Below, piece after piece: positions 25,048 to 35,011 of a stretch of DNA of 40,502 nucleotides (positions within the stretch are counted from its first letter, which is position 1; every line of letters starts with the position of its first letter). Position numbers and translations under genes: made by a program. The notes under the pieces are model-generated. The model was not told where the DNA came from and made no database searches. It saw only the letters and a program-made list of their open reading frames with translations. The stretch spans positions 1 to 40,502 of IMG/VR virus record IMGVR_UViG_3300033149_003121; one strand, 5' to 3'. Source of the stretch: a virus.

Positions 25048-27734
25048 TGGCTGATATACAAGGTAAAGTTTTTATTGACGTTGAGGCCCGAGCAAAAGGC
25101 GCTCAAGATATTAAATTAATTAACGATGAAATACAAAAAACTCAACAGTATGCCGCAGATGCTCAAAAATCTGGAATTTTTGGTGATAGGGCACGGGAAG
25201 ATTTTAAGCGCGATCTCGATGATATTTCCAGAGGTTTTAGGAATTTACAGGATGTAATACAAAACAATGAAAGACAACTTGGAGAACTGGTTAATACATT
25301 TAAACAATTAAAAGATGTATCCAAAGATATTGATTTAGATGCTGTACCTTCTTTTAAAAACAAAATTGACAATCTTCAACAAGAAATTACCGATAGAAAA
25401 GAAATTATTGGTTTACAAAAACGTGCCCACGAAGAATCTATGCAGATTCAACAACAGGTATCCGGGGAAGGTGGTCCCGGAGGGGCAGGTGGTGGCTTTA
25501 GAAAAACACAAGCCGGATTTACAACTGCCATGGGTATGGCTAAAAATCTTGCAACGCTTGGTATGGGATTTAATTTAGCTTCAAATATTTATACTGGTAT
25601 TCGTGAAGAACGTGAATTCGAAAAATGGTATACTGGTATGCAATTACAAACGGGAAGATTTGCACCTTTTCAGGATTTTCCGAATTATGGTGTTATGGCC
25701 GGTGGAGGTGTAGAAAGTGCATTTTGGAGTGCTGACGAAGCAGGTCAAGGAAATTTAAGATTTTTAAATGTTCCTCCAACTCGTGGACAACAAAGAGAGG
25801 AAATGCTTGATTTAATAACTGCCCGTCCAGAAAATAGATTTAGATGGGGAATGTCGCCATATGAATCGCAAGCAATGTTGACAACAATGGCCGGTATGCC
25901 AAGAGGTCTTGGTATGCAAGCAGAAGAAAGTTTAAATAGATGGGGAGCAATGGGTTATTGGCGGAATATGGAAACACAACAAATGCTTCCGTTAATGGAA
26001 ACACTTGGTAAAACTTTAAGACCAGATGAAGATTTTGCAACAATTGCTTCGCTTATTACCAGTACAGGTTTTTATGGAGGTGGTGGTAGATATGGTCGTG
26101 CTGGAGAACAAAGAAATACAGCAGATTTTGTAATGGCATTAAATCAAATGATTCCAATGGCTGCTGCAACTCAAACTGGTCTTGGTTTTGGTAATATATC
26201 CAGTTTATCTAATATGCTTGGTATAATTGGTGAAGATATTCCAATGTTTCGTGGTCAAGGTGCATTACCTATTGTACAGGGTCTTCAACAAATGATTCAG
26301 GCTCCTGGTGGTGGTGAAGCAGGAACAGCATTTACAATGCAGGCACTTGGTCTTGGCCGAGGAAAAAGTCTTATAGATGTAATGAAAAGAATGGAGACAG
26401 GAATTTTAGATCCAAGAAATATAAAAGATATTTATGGTTTTGCTAAACAACAGTTTGGTGAAGGTAGCGATTTATTAAAAATGTTTTTAAGTGAACAAAG
26501 TGGTTTATCTATTACACAAGTTGAAGAAATGATAAATACAGGAACTTTCGAAAGACTTGGTAAAGCAGCAATAAGAACACCAGAAGATGTAAAAGGTAGT
26601 AAGTTTGAACAATTATTAGGTTTAGGACCAGCACCACAACTTCTTGGAACAGGAGTAATGACTGCTGAATTAGAAAGAAAAGGTATACAACTTGGTATTG
26701 GAGCAAATTTTAGTGATATTGTTACAACAATGAATCAATCTGTAAATGCTTTATTAAGTGGAATAGAAACATTAACAGAAGATTTTTCGGATGTTGGTCA
26801 AATATTTACTGGTTTAAGTAATATATTTAAAACATTTTTAACAGACCCCGGATTACATGCAATGATTTCTATTGGTGCCGCAGTTAGTGCTGGACAACTT
26901 GGACTTGATGTTTTAACTGGTAAAGAAAATTTAACACTTGGACAAGTTGGAAAAAGGGCTGCTACAACTTTAGGTATTATTGGTGGAATGGGAATTTTAA
27001 ATAAAATTTATAGTCCAGATACATCTTGGGGCGATCCAAGTTGGAATATACCCGCAGGTGGCGGAGATATAACAGGAAGAACAAGTTCTTTAGGTTTTCC
27101 TGGAAAACTTATGGGAAATATTGGCGGCACTTATGAAACTATGATACAAATGGCAAAAATAACTGGTCAATATTCACCAATTACAAGTAAAAGTGAATTA
27201 GCAAAATTAGAAGGTGTTGATCCTGAACTTGTTGAGGCTTTTCAACAAGTTGAATGGTTAGCAAATCAAGGTCTTCTTCCTGGAATACCAGTAGGAACAG
27301 ATATTGCTGCAACATCTGGTTTTAGAAAAGGTGCAATAACAACAAGTGGTAAACCAAGTCGTCATGGTACTGGCGAAGCATTCGATATTGGACAATATTC
27401 TTCTGGATTAAAAACATCTCAAATGCAAACTGTAGAAGGAGTTCTTATTAATTTTGGTTTTTCTGTTGTACAAGAACTTGTAAGATCACAACAAGAAAAA
27501 ACACAAAGGGCTCCTTATGCTCCTGTATCACATATACAATCATTAAGAGGAGGCGAAAGTCCTGGATATACTGGAACAACACCAATTCCCGGTCCTCAAG
27601 GAGCATTACAGACAAACGATGGTAATACATTTGTTTTTAATATTAATCTTGATGGTCATACAATGACAATTAATGAATTAATAGATATGTATAAAGCACA
27701 AACTAATGGACAGGCATTTTCCTTAACTGGATAA
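25047..27734 (+). CDS. Tape measure protein with C-terminal M15-type peptidase motif
   Basis: This 895-residue protein begins with ~140 residues of charged coiled coil, then long helical and Gly/Met-rich stretches with a hydrophobic segment near 600-660, as expected for a tape measure that sets tail length. By the usual ~0.15 nm per residue a tail of roughly 130 nm is implied. Near the C-terminus TSGFRKG is followed by SRHGTGEAFDIG (S771, H773, D780) and a later H829 in VSHIQSL. These match the SxHxxGxAxD zinc motif and third ligand of M15 peptidases, which cut peptidoglycan stem peptides. The tail tip could thus help the tube pass the cell wall. The start overlaps the chaperone stop. Confidence 0.85.
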   Translation: MADIQGKVFIDVEARAKGAQDIKLINDEIQKTQQYAADAQKSGIFGDRAREDFKRDLDDISRGFRNLQDVIQNNERQLGELVNTFKQLKDVSKDIDLDAVPSFKNKIDNLQQEITDRKEIIGLQKRAHEESMQIQQQVSGEGGPGGAGGGFRKTQAGFTTAMGMAKNLATLGMGFNLASNIYTGIREEREFEKWYTGMQLQTGRFAPFQDFPNYGVMAGGGVESAFWSADEAGQGNLRFLNVPPTRGQQREEMLDLITARPENRFRWGMSPYESQAMLTTMAGMPRGLGMQAEESLNRWGAMGYWRNMETQQMLPLMETLGKTLRPDEDFATIASLITSTGFYGGGGRYGRAGEQRNTADFVMALNQMIPMAAATQTGLGFGNISSLSNMLGIIGEDIPMFRGQGALPIVQGLQQMIQAPGGGEAGTAFTMQALGLGRGKSLIDVMKRMETGILDPRNIKDIYGFAKQQFGEGSDLLKMFLSEQSGLSITQVEEMINTGTFERLGKAAIRTPEDVKGSKFEQLLGLGPAPQLLGTGVMTAELERKGIQLGIGANFSDIVTTMNQSVNALLSGIETLTEDFSDVGQIFTGLSNIFKTFLTDPGLHAMISIGAAVSAGQLGLDVLTGKENLTLGQVGKRAATTLGIIGGMGILNKIYSPDTSWGDPSWNIPAGGGDITGRTSSLGFPGKLMGNIGGTYETMIQMAKITGQYSPITSKSELAKLEGVDPELVEAFQQVEWLANQGLLPGIPVGTDIAATSGFRKGAITTSGKPSRHGTGEAFDIGQYSSGLKTSQMQTVEGVLINFGFSVVQELVRSQQEKTQRAPYAPVSHIQSLRGGESPGYTGTTPIPGPQGALQTNDGNTFVFNINLDGHTMTINELIDMYKAQTNGQAFSLTG

Positions 27735-27740
27735 TTAACA

Positions 27741-29633
27741 ATGAGAGTAAAAACATACAGACCGATGGCAATGGTTTTTTTCTTAGGAAAAGATGGTATT
27801 TATTATGCCGAAGCAACAAGAGATCCCAACGACGATTTAATTTCTTTAAATGTTACAAAACAAAAAGGTACAGGAGGTGGACAATTCACAATAAATCTTG
27901 TACCTAAAATGTTTAGAGTTAAAAGAAATAAAGAATGGTCAGCAACAAGAGGTTTAGGAAGTAATTACGAAGGTTTATTTTCATGGGATGAAATTTTATC
28001 AGCAAATGATCTTGTAATAATAAAAATGTTCCGTCCAAATCATAAAGTTTTAGTTAGAAAACAAAAAACTTGGAAAAGAGATCATTTTATAGATTCTACA
28101 AAAGAAACAACTCCCGGGTTTAATTTTCATAGATTTAGAGATCCCTATGATAACCATGGATTATATATGTTAGGAGCAATAGACAGAGTTTTTAAAAGTT
28201 TTGATATTAAATCTGGTAAACCAAGTAGATCTATTGTTGTAACAGGTCGTGAACTTGGTGCAAAATTTGCTTTAAATACACAAATACATTATTTTCCATA
28301 TTTTAATCCGTCAGATGCTTGGGCAAAAGGTTTAACATGGTTACAAGAAGGTTTTGCGGCAAATGGACATCCTTCAAATGTTATTGCATTAGCATTCTTA
28401 AATAAATTTTTACCATCCATAAGAATCGCATATAGTTCATTAACATCAAAATACCTTGTTGACGAAAATAAACAGTTAAAAGGTTCTTCTGAAATTAAAA
28501 GAGCTTTTTTCCCATCTGTTTATGAACCAGAAAATTCAATTGAATTAGATAATTTATTAAGATTTAGATTAGGTGGTTCTCCAGATTATAAAATTCCTTA
28601 CCAAGCCGATTTAATACAGTATCAAGGTAATTTTTGGACATTTTTTCAAACTGTTGCCAATATGCCATGGAATGAACTTTTTTGGGATACAAGAGCAGAT
28701 CACGAAGATGTTGTACATGGTGATGAAGTCCAGGCGGCGACGGCAATTGCAGATGGAACTGAAAAACTTACAAGAATTAAAGGTGGTTATTCGTATACGA
28801 GTGATGGTAATTTGGCAGAAGTAAATGGCGTAACAGAACAAATTGGTCCTTATGAAAAGTATTCAAAAGTTACACATCCAGATTTATTTGATGGTACAGA
28901 TGGTACAATAGCAGATCCTGCCGATATTCAATTAGAACAACATTACAATAAAGAATTAAAACAAGCTAAATTTTGCAATACATTGTATTTACGTCAAACA
29001 CCTTTTCCAAATCCAATAGACGATGTTTCTGCGGAACAACAAAAATTGTGGGATAAAATACCAACTGCTATTATACAACCAGAAGATATTGCCTCTTATG
29101 ATATGGGAAAAGATGATAACGAAGTTTTAAATTGGTTTTGGGTACATTCAATGTTTTTACCTGTTGACGCATCAAAACAAAAAGCTGCTGCCGCAAAACC
29201 AATTATACATAGAAATTCCATAAGAACTTATGGTTTAAAGATTTTTGAAGTTGCAACAAGAACTGCCGGTCTTACTGGTAATACAGAAAACGATATTGAC
29301 TCCGGAATATATCTTGCTTCTTTACAAAAACTTACACAACTTATTGCGGGATGGTATTTTAGAAATCAAGAATTTTATAATGGAAGTTTAACAGTAAAGG
29401 GAAGTCATGAATACCATATTGGGGATAGAATAAAATTTCCAATTAAAGATGAAGTATTTACTGGCTATATAGAAGGTGTTGTTCAGTCTTTTGTAAATTT
29501 TGGTAATTGGACAACAACAGTACAAGTATCAAGAGCAGATTCGGATAATATTGATTTAAAGGTAAAATTGGATTTTGCATCATTAACAGAACTTAAACAA
29601 TTTCAAGATGATACAGGGTTGCCAACACAATGA
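27741..29633 (+). CDS. Baseplate hub protein
   Basis: This 630-residue protein follows the tape measure, and its ATG has only a weak ribosome site. The N-terminal part (GGGQFTINLVPKMFRV, then DLVIIKMFRP and MLGAIDRVFKSFDIKSGKPS) resembles gp27/gpD-like hub proteins that join the tail tube to the spike. The C-terminal third contains YNGSLTVKGSHEYHIGDRI, the beta-barrel segment usual near the end of hub proteins. A ~140-residue variable, charged region lies between. The spike gene overlaps its stop by 4 nt. Confidence 0.7.
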   Translation: MRVKTYRPMAMVFFLGKDGIYYAEATRDPNDDLISLNVTKQKGTGGGQFTINLVPKMFRVKRNKEWSATRGLGSNYEGLFSWDEILSANDLVIIKMFRPNHKVLVRKQKTWKRDHFIDSTKETTPGFNFHRFRDPYDNHGLYMLGAIDRVFKSFDIKSGKPSRSIVVTGRELGAKFALNTQIHYFPYFNPSDAWAKGLTWLQEGFAANGHPSNVIALAFLNKFLPSIRIAYSSLTSKYLVDENKQLKGSSEIKRAFFPSVYEPENSIELDNLLRFRLGGSPDYKIPYQADLIQYQGNFWTFFQTVANMPWNELFWDTRADHEDVVHGDEVQAATAIADGTEKLTRIKGGYSYTSDGNLAEVNGVTEQIGPYEKYSKVTHPDLFDGTDGTIADPADIQLEQHYNKELKQAKFCNTLYLRQTPFPNPIDDVSAEQQKLWDKIPTAIIQPEDIASYDMGKDDNEVLNWFWVHSMFLPVDASKQKAAAAKPIIHRNSIRTYGLKIFEVATRTAGLTGNTENDIDSGIYLASLQKLTQLIAGWYFRNQEFYNGSLTVKGSHEYHIGDRIKFPIKDEVFTGYIEGVVQSFVNFGNWTTTVQVSRADSDNIDLKVKLDFASLTELKQFQDDTGLPTQ

Positions 29634-30508
29634 GAATACCACAAAGCGGTCTTAATTATTTCAGGGAAACTATAGACCCTAAAAGAAGAAGTTGTCTTCT
29701 TATTAGATATGCCCGTATTCAAACTGTTCATTATGTTGGTGATAAAAATAATAGAAAAAATCCAGGAACAGTAGATGTTAAAATTTTAGAAAATAATAAA
29801 TTTGCTGGACTTGCGCATAATTGTTGGGTTGCGCAAAATAGAGCCGGTTTTAATGAAAAAGGTCCTTATGGAAAAGTATGGCTTCCAAAAGTTAATGAAA
29901 ATGTACTTTTATTATATATAGATGGTATGTTAGAAAGACCAGTTGTTTTTAAGTCAATGCATGCTTTATTTAGTAATGAAAGTATTGTAAATAATTTAAG
30001 AATAACAGATCCACAAGATTATATAGATAGAAAAATTAACGTTCACGAAAGTATGGCATGGAATAAAATAGATAAGTTAGGTAATTTTGAATTTCATTTA
30101 CCAGATGGAAGTTTTATACAATTTACAAATAATGCGGGGTCAGCAAGTTTTCCAAATACACCTCCGGATGATATTGATTTAAGTGAAAAACATGGAGAGG
30201 ACGATCAAACAGAAAAATACTGGATATTTAGTCATCCCTCGGGTACTTGGATTCGTATAAATAACGATGGTTCTGTTGAAATGGTGGTACAAGGTAACTT
30301 AAATGCAAAAGTCAACGGACAAGCTAAGATACAAGCGACAAATATTGAATTAGAAGCACCACAAGTAACTATTAAAGGAAATTTAACAGTTGAAGGTAAT
30401 TTAGATACCAATGGGGCAACAACAACACATGATCATGATGTTATAATTCCTGGTGGAAGTAGTGCTGGGACTTATACAACCAACGACAGAACTGACGGTG
30501 ATGTATAA
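29630..30508 (+). CDS. Baseplate spike (gpV/gp5-like) protein with HxH tip
   Basis: This 292-residue protein has an OB-fold-like middle (KVWLPKVNENVLLLYIDG, then RPVVFKS), a segment NFEFHLPDGSFIQFTN, and a final beta-helix built from short repeats (NLNAKVNGQAKIQATNIELE). The very end has THDHDVIIPGG with H267 and H269, the HxH motif that in P2 gpV-type spikes holds an iron ion at the tip. It forms the membrane-puncturing needle under the hub. The ATG overlaps the hub stop. Confidence 0.8.
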   Translation: MRIPQSGLNYFRETIDPKRRSCLLIRYARIQTVHYVGDKNNRKNPGTVDVKILENNKFAGLAHNCWVAQNRAGFNEKGPYGKVWLPKVNENVLLLYIDGMLERPVVFKSMHALFSNESIVNNLRITDPQDYIDRKINVHESMAWNKIDKLGNFEFHLPDGSFIQFTNNAGSASFPNTPPDDIDLSEKHGEDDQTEKYWIFSHPSGTWIRINNDGSVEMVVQGNLNAKVNGQAKIQATNIELEAPQVTIKGNLTVEGNLDTNGATTTHDHDVIIPGGSSAGTYTTNDRTDGDV

Positions 30509-32067
30509 TGGCGACAGGTAGAGATGTAGCACCAGAAAATTCACAGTTTGCCATAGCAAGTCAACAAGCAATAAATACTGTTAGAAGAACAACAGATTTA
30601 ATGCCAAGAACTTTAGCTTTGCAAAAATTAAATTTTTATACATTTGTTTTATCAAAAAAACCAAATCTTGCAAGTTCCGATAAAGGATATGAATATAATG
30701 ATGTAACAGGTACAAACAAAGATTTTACAAGTGATAGATTTACAGAGGAAGCTCGGACAGGTTTTCTTTATTATTTAACATTACCAGTAAATCCACAAGA
30801 ATATATTGAAAACTGGCCATCGAGATCAAATGTTATACAAACTATGGGCGGTGCATGGGTAGATCATTTTGGACTTGGAATTGGTAATATTCAATTTCGC
30901 GGAACAACAGGTTGGAAAAGAAGAAGATTTAAAGGTTTATTTGGAAGAAAAAAGGTTACAACGTTTGAAACAGATGGTTATACAGCAATTAAAGATTTTA
31001 GAGATAAAATTTATAGAGCTTTTCATTTAGATTATGATCCACAAACAAATGAAGATATAGAAACTAATGTTTTTAATTTTGGTGCAGATACAATGTATGA
31101 CCTTTATTTGTTTAATTGGGCAAATGAAGATTATTATAAAGTTTTGCCAATGGAATTTGTTTTAACACGTTCCGCTGGAGAACCTTTATTATATAGATTT
31201 AGTACAAATTTAATTGTTTTAGAAAGAGTTACAAAAACAAGTTATGCTGAAGATGATTGGGTTGCAAAAGAACTTATAAATGCATCAGAAAGATTAACAA
31301 GATTTGAAACTGGTTTAGAAAGAGCATATTGGAGAAACTTTATTGCCCTTGAAATGTTATATATGGATAGAGAACCACAAAATCTTGTAGATGAACTTTT
31401 TGAAGATAATAATGCGGATTTAAAACAAGAATTAAGAATATTAATGGATACAGATAATACAAAAAGAATACAAGCTGGTGGAGAAGATTTACATCCAAGT
31501 GAATATTATGATTTACTTGAAGATGAAGAATTAACAGGTATTGCCGCAGATGCTTCTAATCCACATTATAAATATTTGCAAGCAAATTTAGATAACCAAG
31601 AAGTTGAAAGTTATGGTATAGGAAGAGATGGAATACTCGATAGAACACAATTAAAAGATAAAACACAAATTGTAAAAACAGTTTATACACAAGATGGGAA
31701 AGTAACAAATATAATTGAAACACAAGAAACCACTCTTTCTAAACATCAAAGAATTTTAAACTCGATACAGGATACAAAAGCAAAAATTAGACAAACAAGA
31801 GAACGTGGAGAAATTTTTATAAGAGAACCATTAACAAATATTAAAGAAGAATTACTTGGAATAAACGAAATTATTTTCGAATTAGGTACAATTCCAAAAG
31901 AAATATTTCCTTATGGTCTTGTAAGAGAATTAAGAGATACATATTGTTTATTCCAATCTGTATTATCGTTTCCACAGTATCTTGAAAATTCTGCAAGTAA
32001 AGCGTACGAAGACTTTATTTCGCTTATTAAGGATAGTGGTTGCGCCACAACTATTCGCAGGAGATAA
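30508..32067 (+). CDS. Baseplate protein
   Basis: This 519-residue protein shares one base with the spike stop. The N-terminal half contains NPQEYIENWPSRSNVIQTMG followed by GLGIGNIQFRGTTGW. The pattern is like baseplate or tube-initiator proteins of Bacillus XkdP/PBSX type, where this beta domain contacts the tail tube. The second half is helical and charged, with several Asn/Asp-rich stretches and no enzyme motif. The gene order of hub, spike, this gene and gp25-like supports a baseplate inner-ring role. The exact homologue is uncertain. Confidence 0.6.
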   Translation: MATGRDVAPENSQFAIASQQAINTVRRTTDLMPRTLALQKLNFYTFVLSKKPNLASSDKGYEYNDVTGTNKDFTSDRFTEEARTGFLYYLTLPVNPQEYIENWPSRSNVIQTMGGAWVDHFGLGIGNIQFRGTTGWKRRRFKGLFGRKKVTTFETDGYTAIKDFRDKIYRAFHLDYDPQTNEDIETNVFNFGADTMYDLYLFNWANEDYYKVLPMEFVLTRSAGEPLLYRFSTNLIVLERVTKTSYAEDDWVAKELINASERLTRFETGLERAYWRNFIALEMLYMDREPQNLVDELFEDNNADLKQELRILMDTDNTKRIQAGGEDLHPSEYYDLLEDEELTGIAADASNPHYKYLQANLDNQEVESYGIGRDGILDRTQLKDKTQIVKTVYTQDGKVTNIIETQETTLSKHQRILNSIQDTKAKIRQTRERGEIFIREPLTNIKEELLGINEIIFELGTIPKEIFPYGLVRELRDTYCLFQSVLSFPQYLENSASKAYEDFISLIKDSGCATTIRRR

Positions 32068-32069
32068 AA

Positions 32070-33068
32070 ATGGGAAGTTTAAAAAAACATACTATAAAAG
32101 CTTCTGATACATTACAAAGTCTTGCTACCGATTTTTTAGGTAATCCAGAGAAGTGGTACGAAATTGCTATTTATAATAATTTAACATATCCTTTTATTAC
32201 AACAGATCCAACCTGGAGAAATGTAAAGAAAGCAACAGGACAAGTTAGGTTCTTTAGGACAGACACAAGCAGTCTTGTTGAAATACCTGTTGGCACTCGT
32301 GTTTATAGTAAAGAAGCTAAAATTTTTGGATATGACGAATATCAAAAAAGAGTATATATAACATTACAACCGGCAGTTTTAGAAATTTCTAAATCTGAAA
32401 TTTTTGTTCTCGTTGAAGCATTGGAAAGTGGAGAAAATTATAATATATCTGAAAAATTAATAGAAAGTTATGATTCTCCTGTTGCTGGTGTTAATATTGA
32501 AAACACAGAACCTATTAATGGTGGAGAAACTGTTAATGTTAAAAAGCCCGGAGATTTAATTATTATACCAACAGCAATACAAAGAACTGATCCGATAATT
32601 GAAAACATAGAAATAAATGTACAAAAAGAAGCACTTGGTATAGATATGTTTTTAGCAGATTTTACAACACGATGGGATGTAAAAATTACAGATAATGATT
32701 TGCAATTTGATTTTATTGCGGATGATAAAGAAGATATACAAGTTGTTGAAGGTGTAGATAATTTTAAACAGGCTATTATGGCAAGATTAATTACAGAAAG
32801 AGGAGAACTTGAACGTCATCCCAATTATGGTTGTCAGGTTATGAAGATGGCAGGAAGACCAGCAACACCAGCATTATTGAAATTAATAGAATTTGAAATT
32901 GCCGCAACAATAAGAAGTGACCCAAGAACTATAGATATTGAAAATTTAAGAATTGAAAGACAAGTAGATAAAAATGATAATACAGGTTATTTTGCAACAT
33001 GTGATATAATTATGATTGGAAGAGACGAACCTATACCATTTGATTTTTTAGTTAGGAGGGTTATTTAA
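32070..33068 (+). CDS. LysM-like / gp25-like baseplate wedge fusion protein
   Basis: The ATG at 32070 with AGGAG 6 nt upstream is chosen; an in-frame TTG at 32040 lies inside the previous gene. The 332-residue product starts with a LysM-like segment (HTIKASDTLQSLATDFLGNP plus EIAIYNN), interrupted by ~110 residues of beta structure before the closing PGDLIIIPT. The last ~110 residues carry the gp25-like wedge domain, with FKQAIMARLITERGELERHP and IEFEIAATIRSDPR. gp25-like proteins nucleate sheath assembly at the baseplate. The baseplate J gene follows. Confidence 0.75.
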   Translation: MGSLKKHTIKASDTLQSLATDFLGNPEKWYEIAIYNNLTYPFITTDPTWRNVKKATGQVRFFRTDTSSLVEIPVGTRVYSKEAKIFGYDEYQKRVYITLQPAVLEISKSEIFVLVEALESGENYNISEKLIESYDSPVAGVNIENTEPINGGETVNVKKPGDLIIIPTAIQRTDPIIENIEINVQKEALGIDMFLADFTTRWDVKITDNDLQFDFIADDKEDIQVVEGVDNFKQAIMARLITERGELERHPNYGCQVMKMAGRPATPALLKLIEFEIAATIRSDPRTIDIENLRIERQVDKNDNTGYFATCDIIMIGRDEPIPFDFLVRRVI

Positions 33069-33069
33069 A

Positions 33070-34539
33070 ATGGCTTTTTATCCAAAATTATTTGATAACA
33101 TTTTATTGAGTATGCTGAATTGGTTTCGTTCGGCACAAAATAAAATAACAGATTTTAATATTGGAAGTAAAACAAGAACCACATTCGAGGCGGTTTCTGT
33201 TGAAATAGAACAAGTTTACTTTCGTATTAGAACAGGTTTATTAACTGGTATTGATGATGCTGTTTTTAATGCTTTTGAATTTCCATTAAGAGATGCGCAA
33301 TATGCTACAACAACGGCACAATTTTCAAGAGTTAATACAGTTGGGACATACACAATATTTATAGGAACACAAGTTGCCACAAATGATAATGTTATTTTTG
33401 AAGTTACAGTTGAAACAGATATATTGGATGGTAACGCAACAGTTGATGTTCCTGTTAAAGCTGCAATTGCTGGAACAAATGGTAATGTTCCTGCCAATAC
33501 AATTGGCCAAATATTAACTCCTGTTCAAGGTGTCACCAGTGTAACAAATTTAGCTGATATAACAAACGGACGAGATCTTGAATCAAAAGATAGTAGAAAA
33601 AGACGTTTTGCAAGATATATTGATACTTTGGCAAGAGCAACAAATGATGCCATTGCTTATGCGGCAACAAGTGTTACAGATATTGTTGGAGTATCTGTAA
33701 TTGAAAGTCCAGAAGTTGAAGCATGGAATTATGATGGTACATATACAGATTTTACAGATATTGCAAATTTACCTTATGAACAAATTTTTGAGCCAATTCA
33801 AGATGGTGCGGCAGGTAACATTTTTTATATTGGTACAAATTACGCTTTTGATTCTGTTTATTTAAATTTTCAACAAAATGGTTCTGCTGGCAATGGTGAA
33901 TGGGAATATTCAAACGCCGCAGGAAGTTGGAGTTCTTTAACTGTTACAGATCAAACAAATAAACTTCAACAGACTGGTTCTTTAATGATTACAACGCCGT
34001 TGGACTGGGCACAAACAAGTGAAGGTGGAAATTTAAGAACTGGATTTTATATAAGGTTTAGGGTTACGGGTTCTTATATTACAAGACCAAAAATTCATCA
34101 ATTATTTTTATCACCCGTTCCTGGAATTGTTGATGTTTATGCACACGATGGAAGTGGCGATTTATCCTCTTCTTTAGAAGAACAGGTTTTGGAAGCAATT
34201 GGAGAATATAATACTCCCGAAACAGATAAATACCGTGGTTCAGGTATTAAAGTAAGAGTAAAACCTCCAATTAAAATTACACAAGACATAAATGTAAGTG
34301 TTCTTTTACCAGTTGGCGCAGATATAACAATTCTCGATAGAGTTGAAGATACAATTAATACACTTATGTTAAACAAAGTTGTTAGTGAACCATTAATTTA
34401 TTCTGAGCTTATACAAAGAATTATGAATACAGATGACGCAAATATTTTAAGAACAGAAATTAATATACCAACTGATGATATTTATATTGCGCGAAATCAA
34501 ATTTTAAGGGCCGGCACTGTTACGGTGAATCAATTATGA
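33070..34539 (+). CDS. Baseplate J-like (gp6-type wedge) protein
   Basis: This 489-residue protein has AGGAGGG before its ATG. It has the N-terminal GSKTRTTFEAVSVEIEQVY helix, a middle beta domain with AAIAGTNGNVPANTIGQI, and the hallmark TNGRDLESKDSRKRRFARYI, followed by TNDAIAYAA. The C-terminal part (SSLEEQVLEAIGEY and the IYSELIQRIMN region) matches the family ending. About 125 extra beta-rich residues (~220-347) lie before PGIVDVYAHDG. Baseplate J proteins form the wedge ring that changes shape to trigger contraction. Confidence 0.85.
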   Translation: MAFYPKLFDNILLSMLNWFRSAQNKITDFNIGSKTRTTFEAVSVEIEQVYFRIRTGLLTGIDDAVFNAFEFPLRDAQYATTTAQFSRVNTVGTYTIFIGTQVATNDNVIFEVTVETDILDGNATVDVPVKAAIAGTNGNVPANTIGQILTPVQGVTSVTNLADITNGRDLESKDSRKRRFARYIDTLARATNDAIAYAATSVTDIVGVSVIESPEVEAWNYDGTYTDFTDIANLPYEQIFEPIQDGAAGNIFYIGTNYAFDSVYLNFQQNGSAGNGEWEYSNAAGSWSSLTVTDQTNKLQQTGSLMITTPLDWAQTSEGGNLRTGFYIRFRVTGSYITRPKIHQLFLSPVPGIVDVYAHDGSGDLSSSLEEQVLEAIGEYNTPETDKYRGSGIKVRVKPPIKITQDINVSVLLPVGADITILDRVEDTINTLMLNKVVSEPLIYSELIQRIMNTDDANILRTEINIPTDDIYIARNQILRAGTVTVNQL

Positions 34540-34997
34540 TTATAGCAACTGATTTAAAATTTTATAATCCAAATAGAAGTTCTGGTGGCATAGATTTGCA
34601 ACAACCAGAAATAACAAAAATTAATGCCGGTCTTTTTCCGTCACCACAATTTATTAATGCAAATATTAAAAATGTTATTTATAGAAAGATTTTCCTTTTT
34701 AATGGTAATCAGTCATTTACACTTTTTGAACCAATTTTACAAATTATTGAAGATAATTATAGTTTTTTTACTTTAGCATTAGAAGAAAATGGTGCTCCCT
34801 TACCAACAGATGCAGATAATACAAATGTAGATGCTGGTAATGGACCTGGAACATTTACTGTTGTTCCAATTGCTTTAAAAAATATTGCGCCAAATGATTT
34901 TGTGGCAATTTGGATAAGAAGATTCATTTTTGCAAATATGACAGAAACATTAAATATTAACTTTACAATAAAAGTAGATGGTAAAAGCGATGGATAA
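34536..34997 (+). CDS. Small baseplate-associated protein
   Basis: This 153-residue protein starts at an ATG overlapping the J stop by 4 nt. It appears to be a single beta-sandwich domain, with GGIDLQQPEITKINAG near the start and PNDFVAIWIRRFIFANMTET near the end, and no membrane segment or catalytic motif. It lies between the J protein and a repeat fibre, so it may be a wedge accessory or a fibre-attachment protein. No family is recognised. Confidence 0.5.
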   Translation: MIIATDLKFYNPNRSSGGIDLQQPEITKINAGLFPSPQFINANIKNVIYRKIFLFNGNQSFTLFEPILQIIEDNYSFFTLALEENGAPLPTDADNTNVDAGNGPGTFTVVPIALKNIAPNDFVAIWIRRFIFANMTETLNINFTIKVDGKSDG

Positions 34998-35011
34998 GGA
35001 GATGGTTTATT

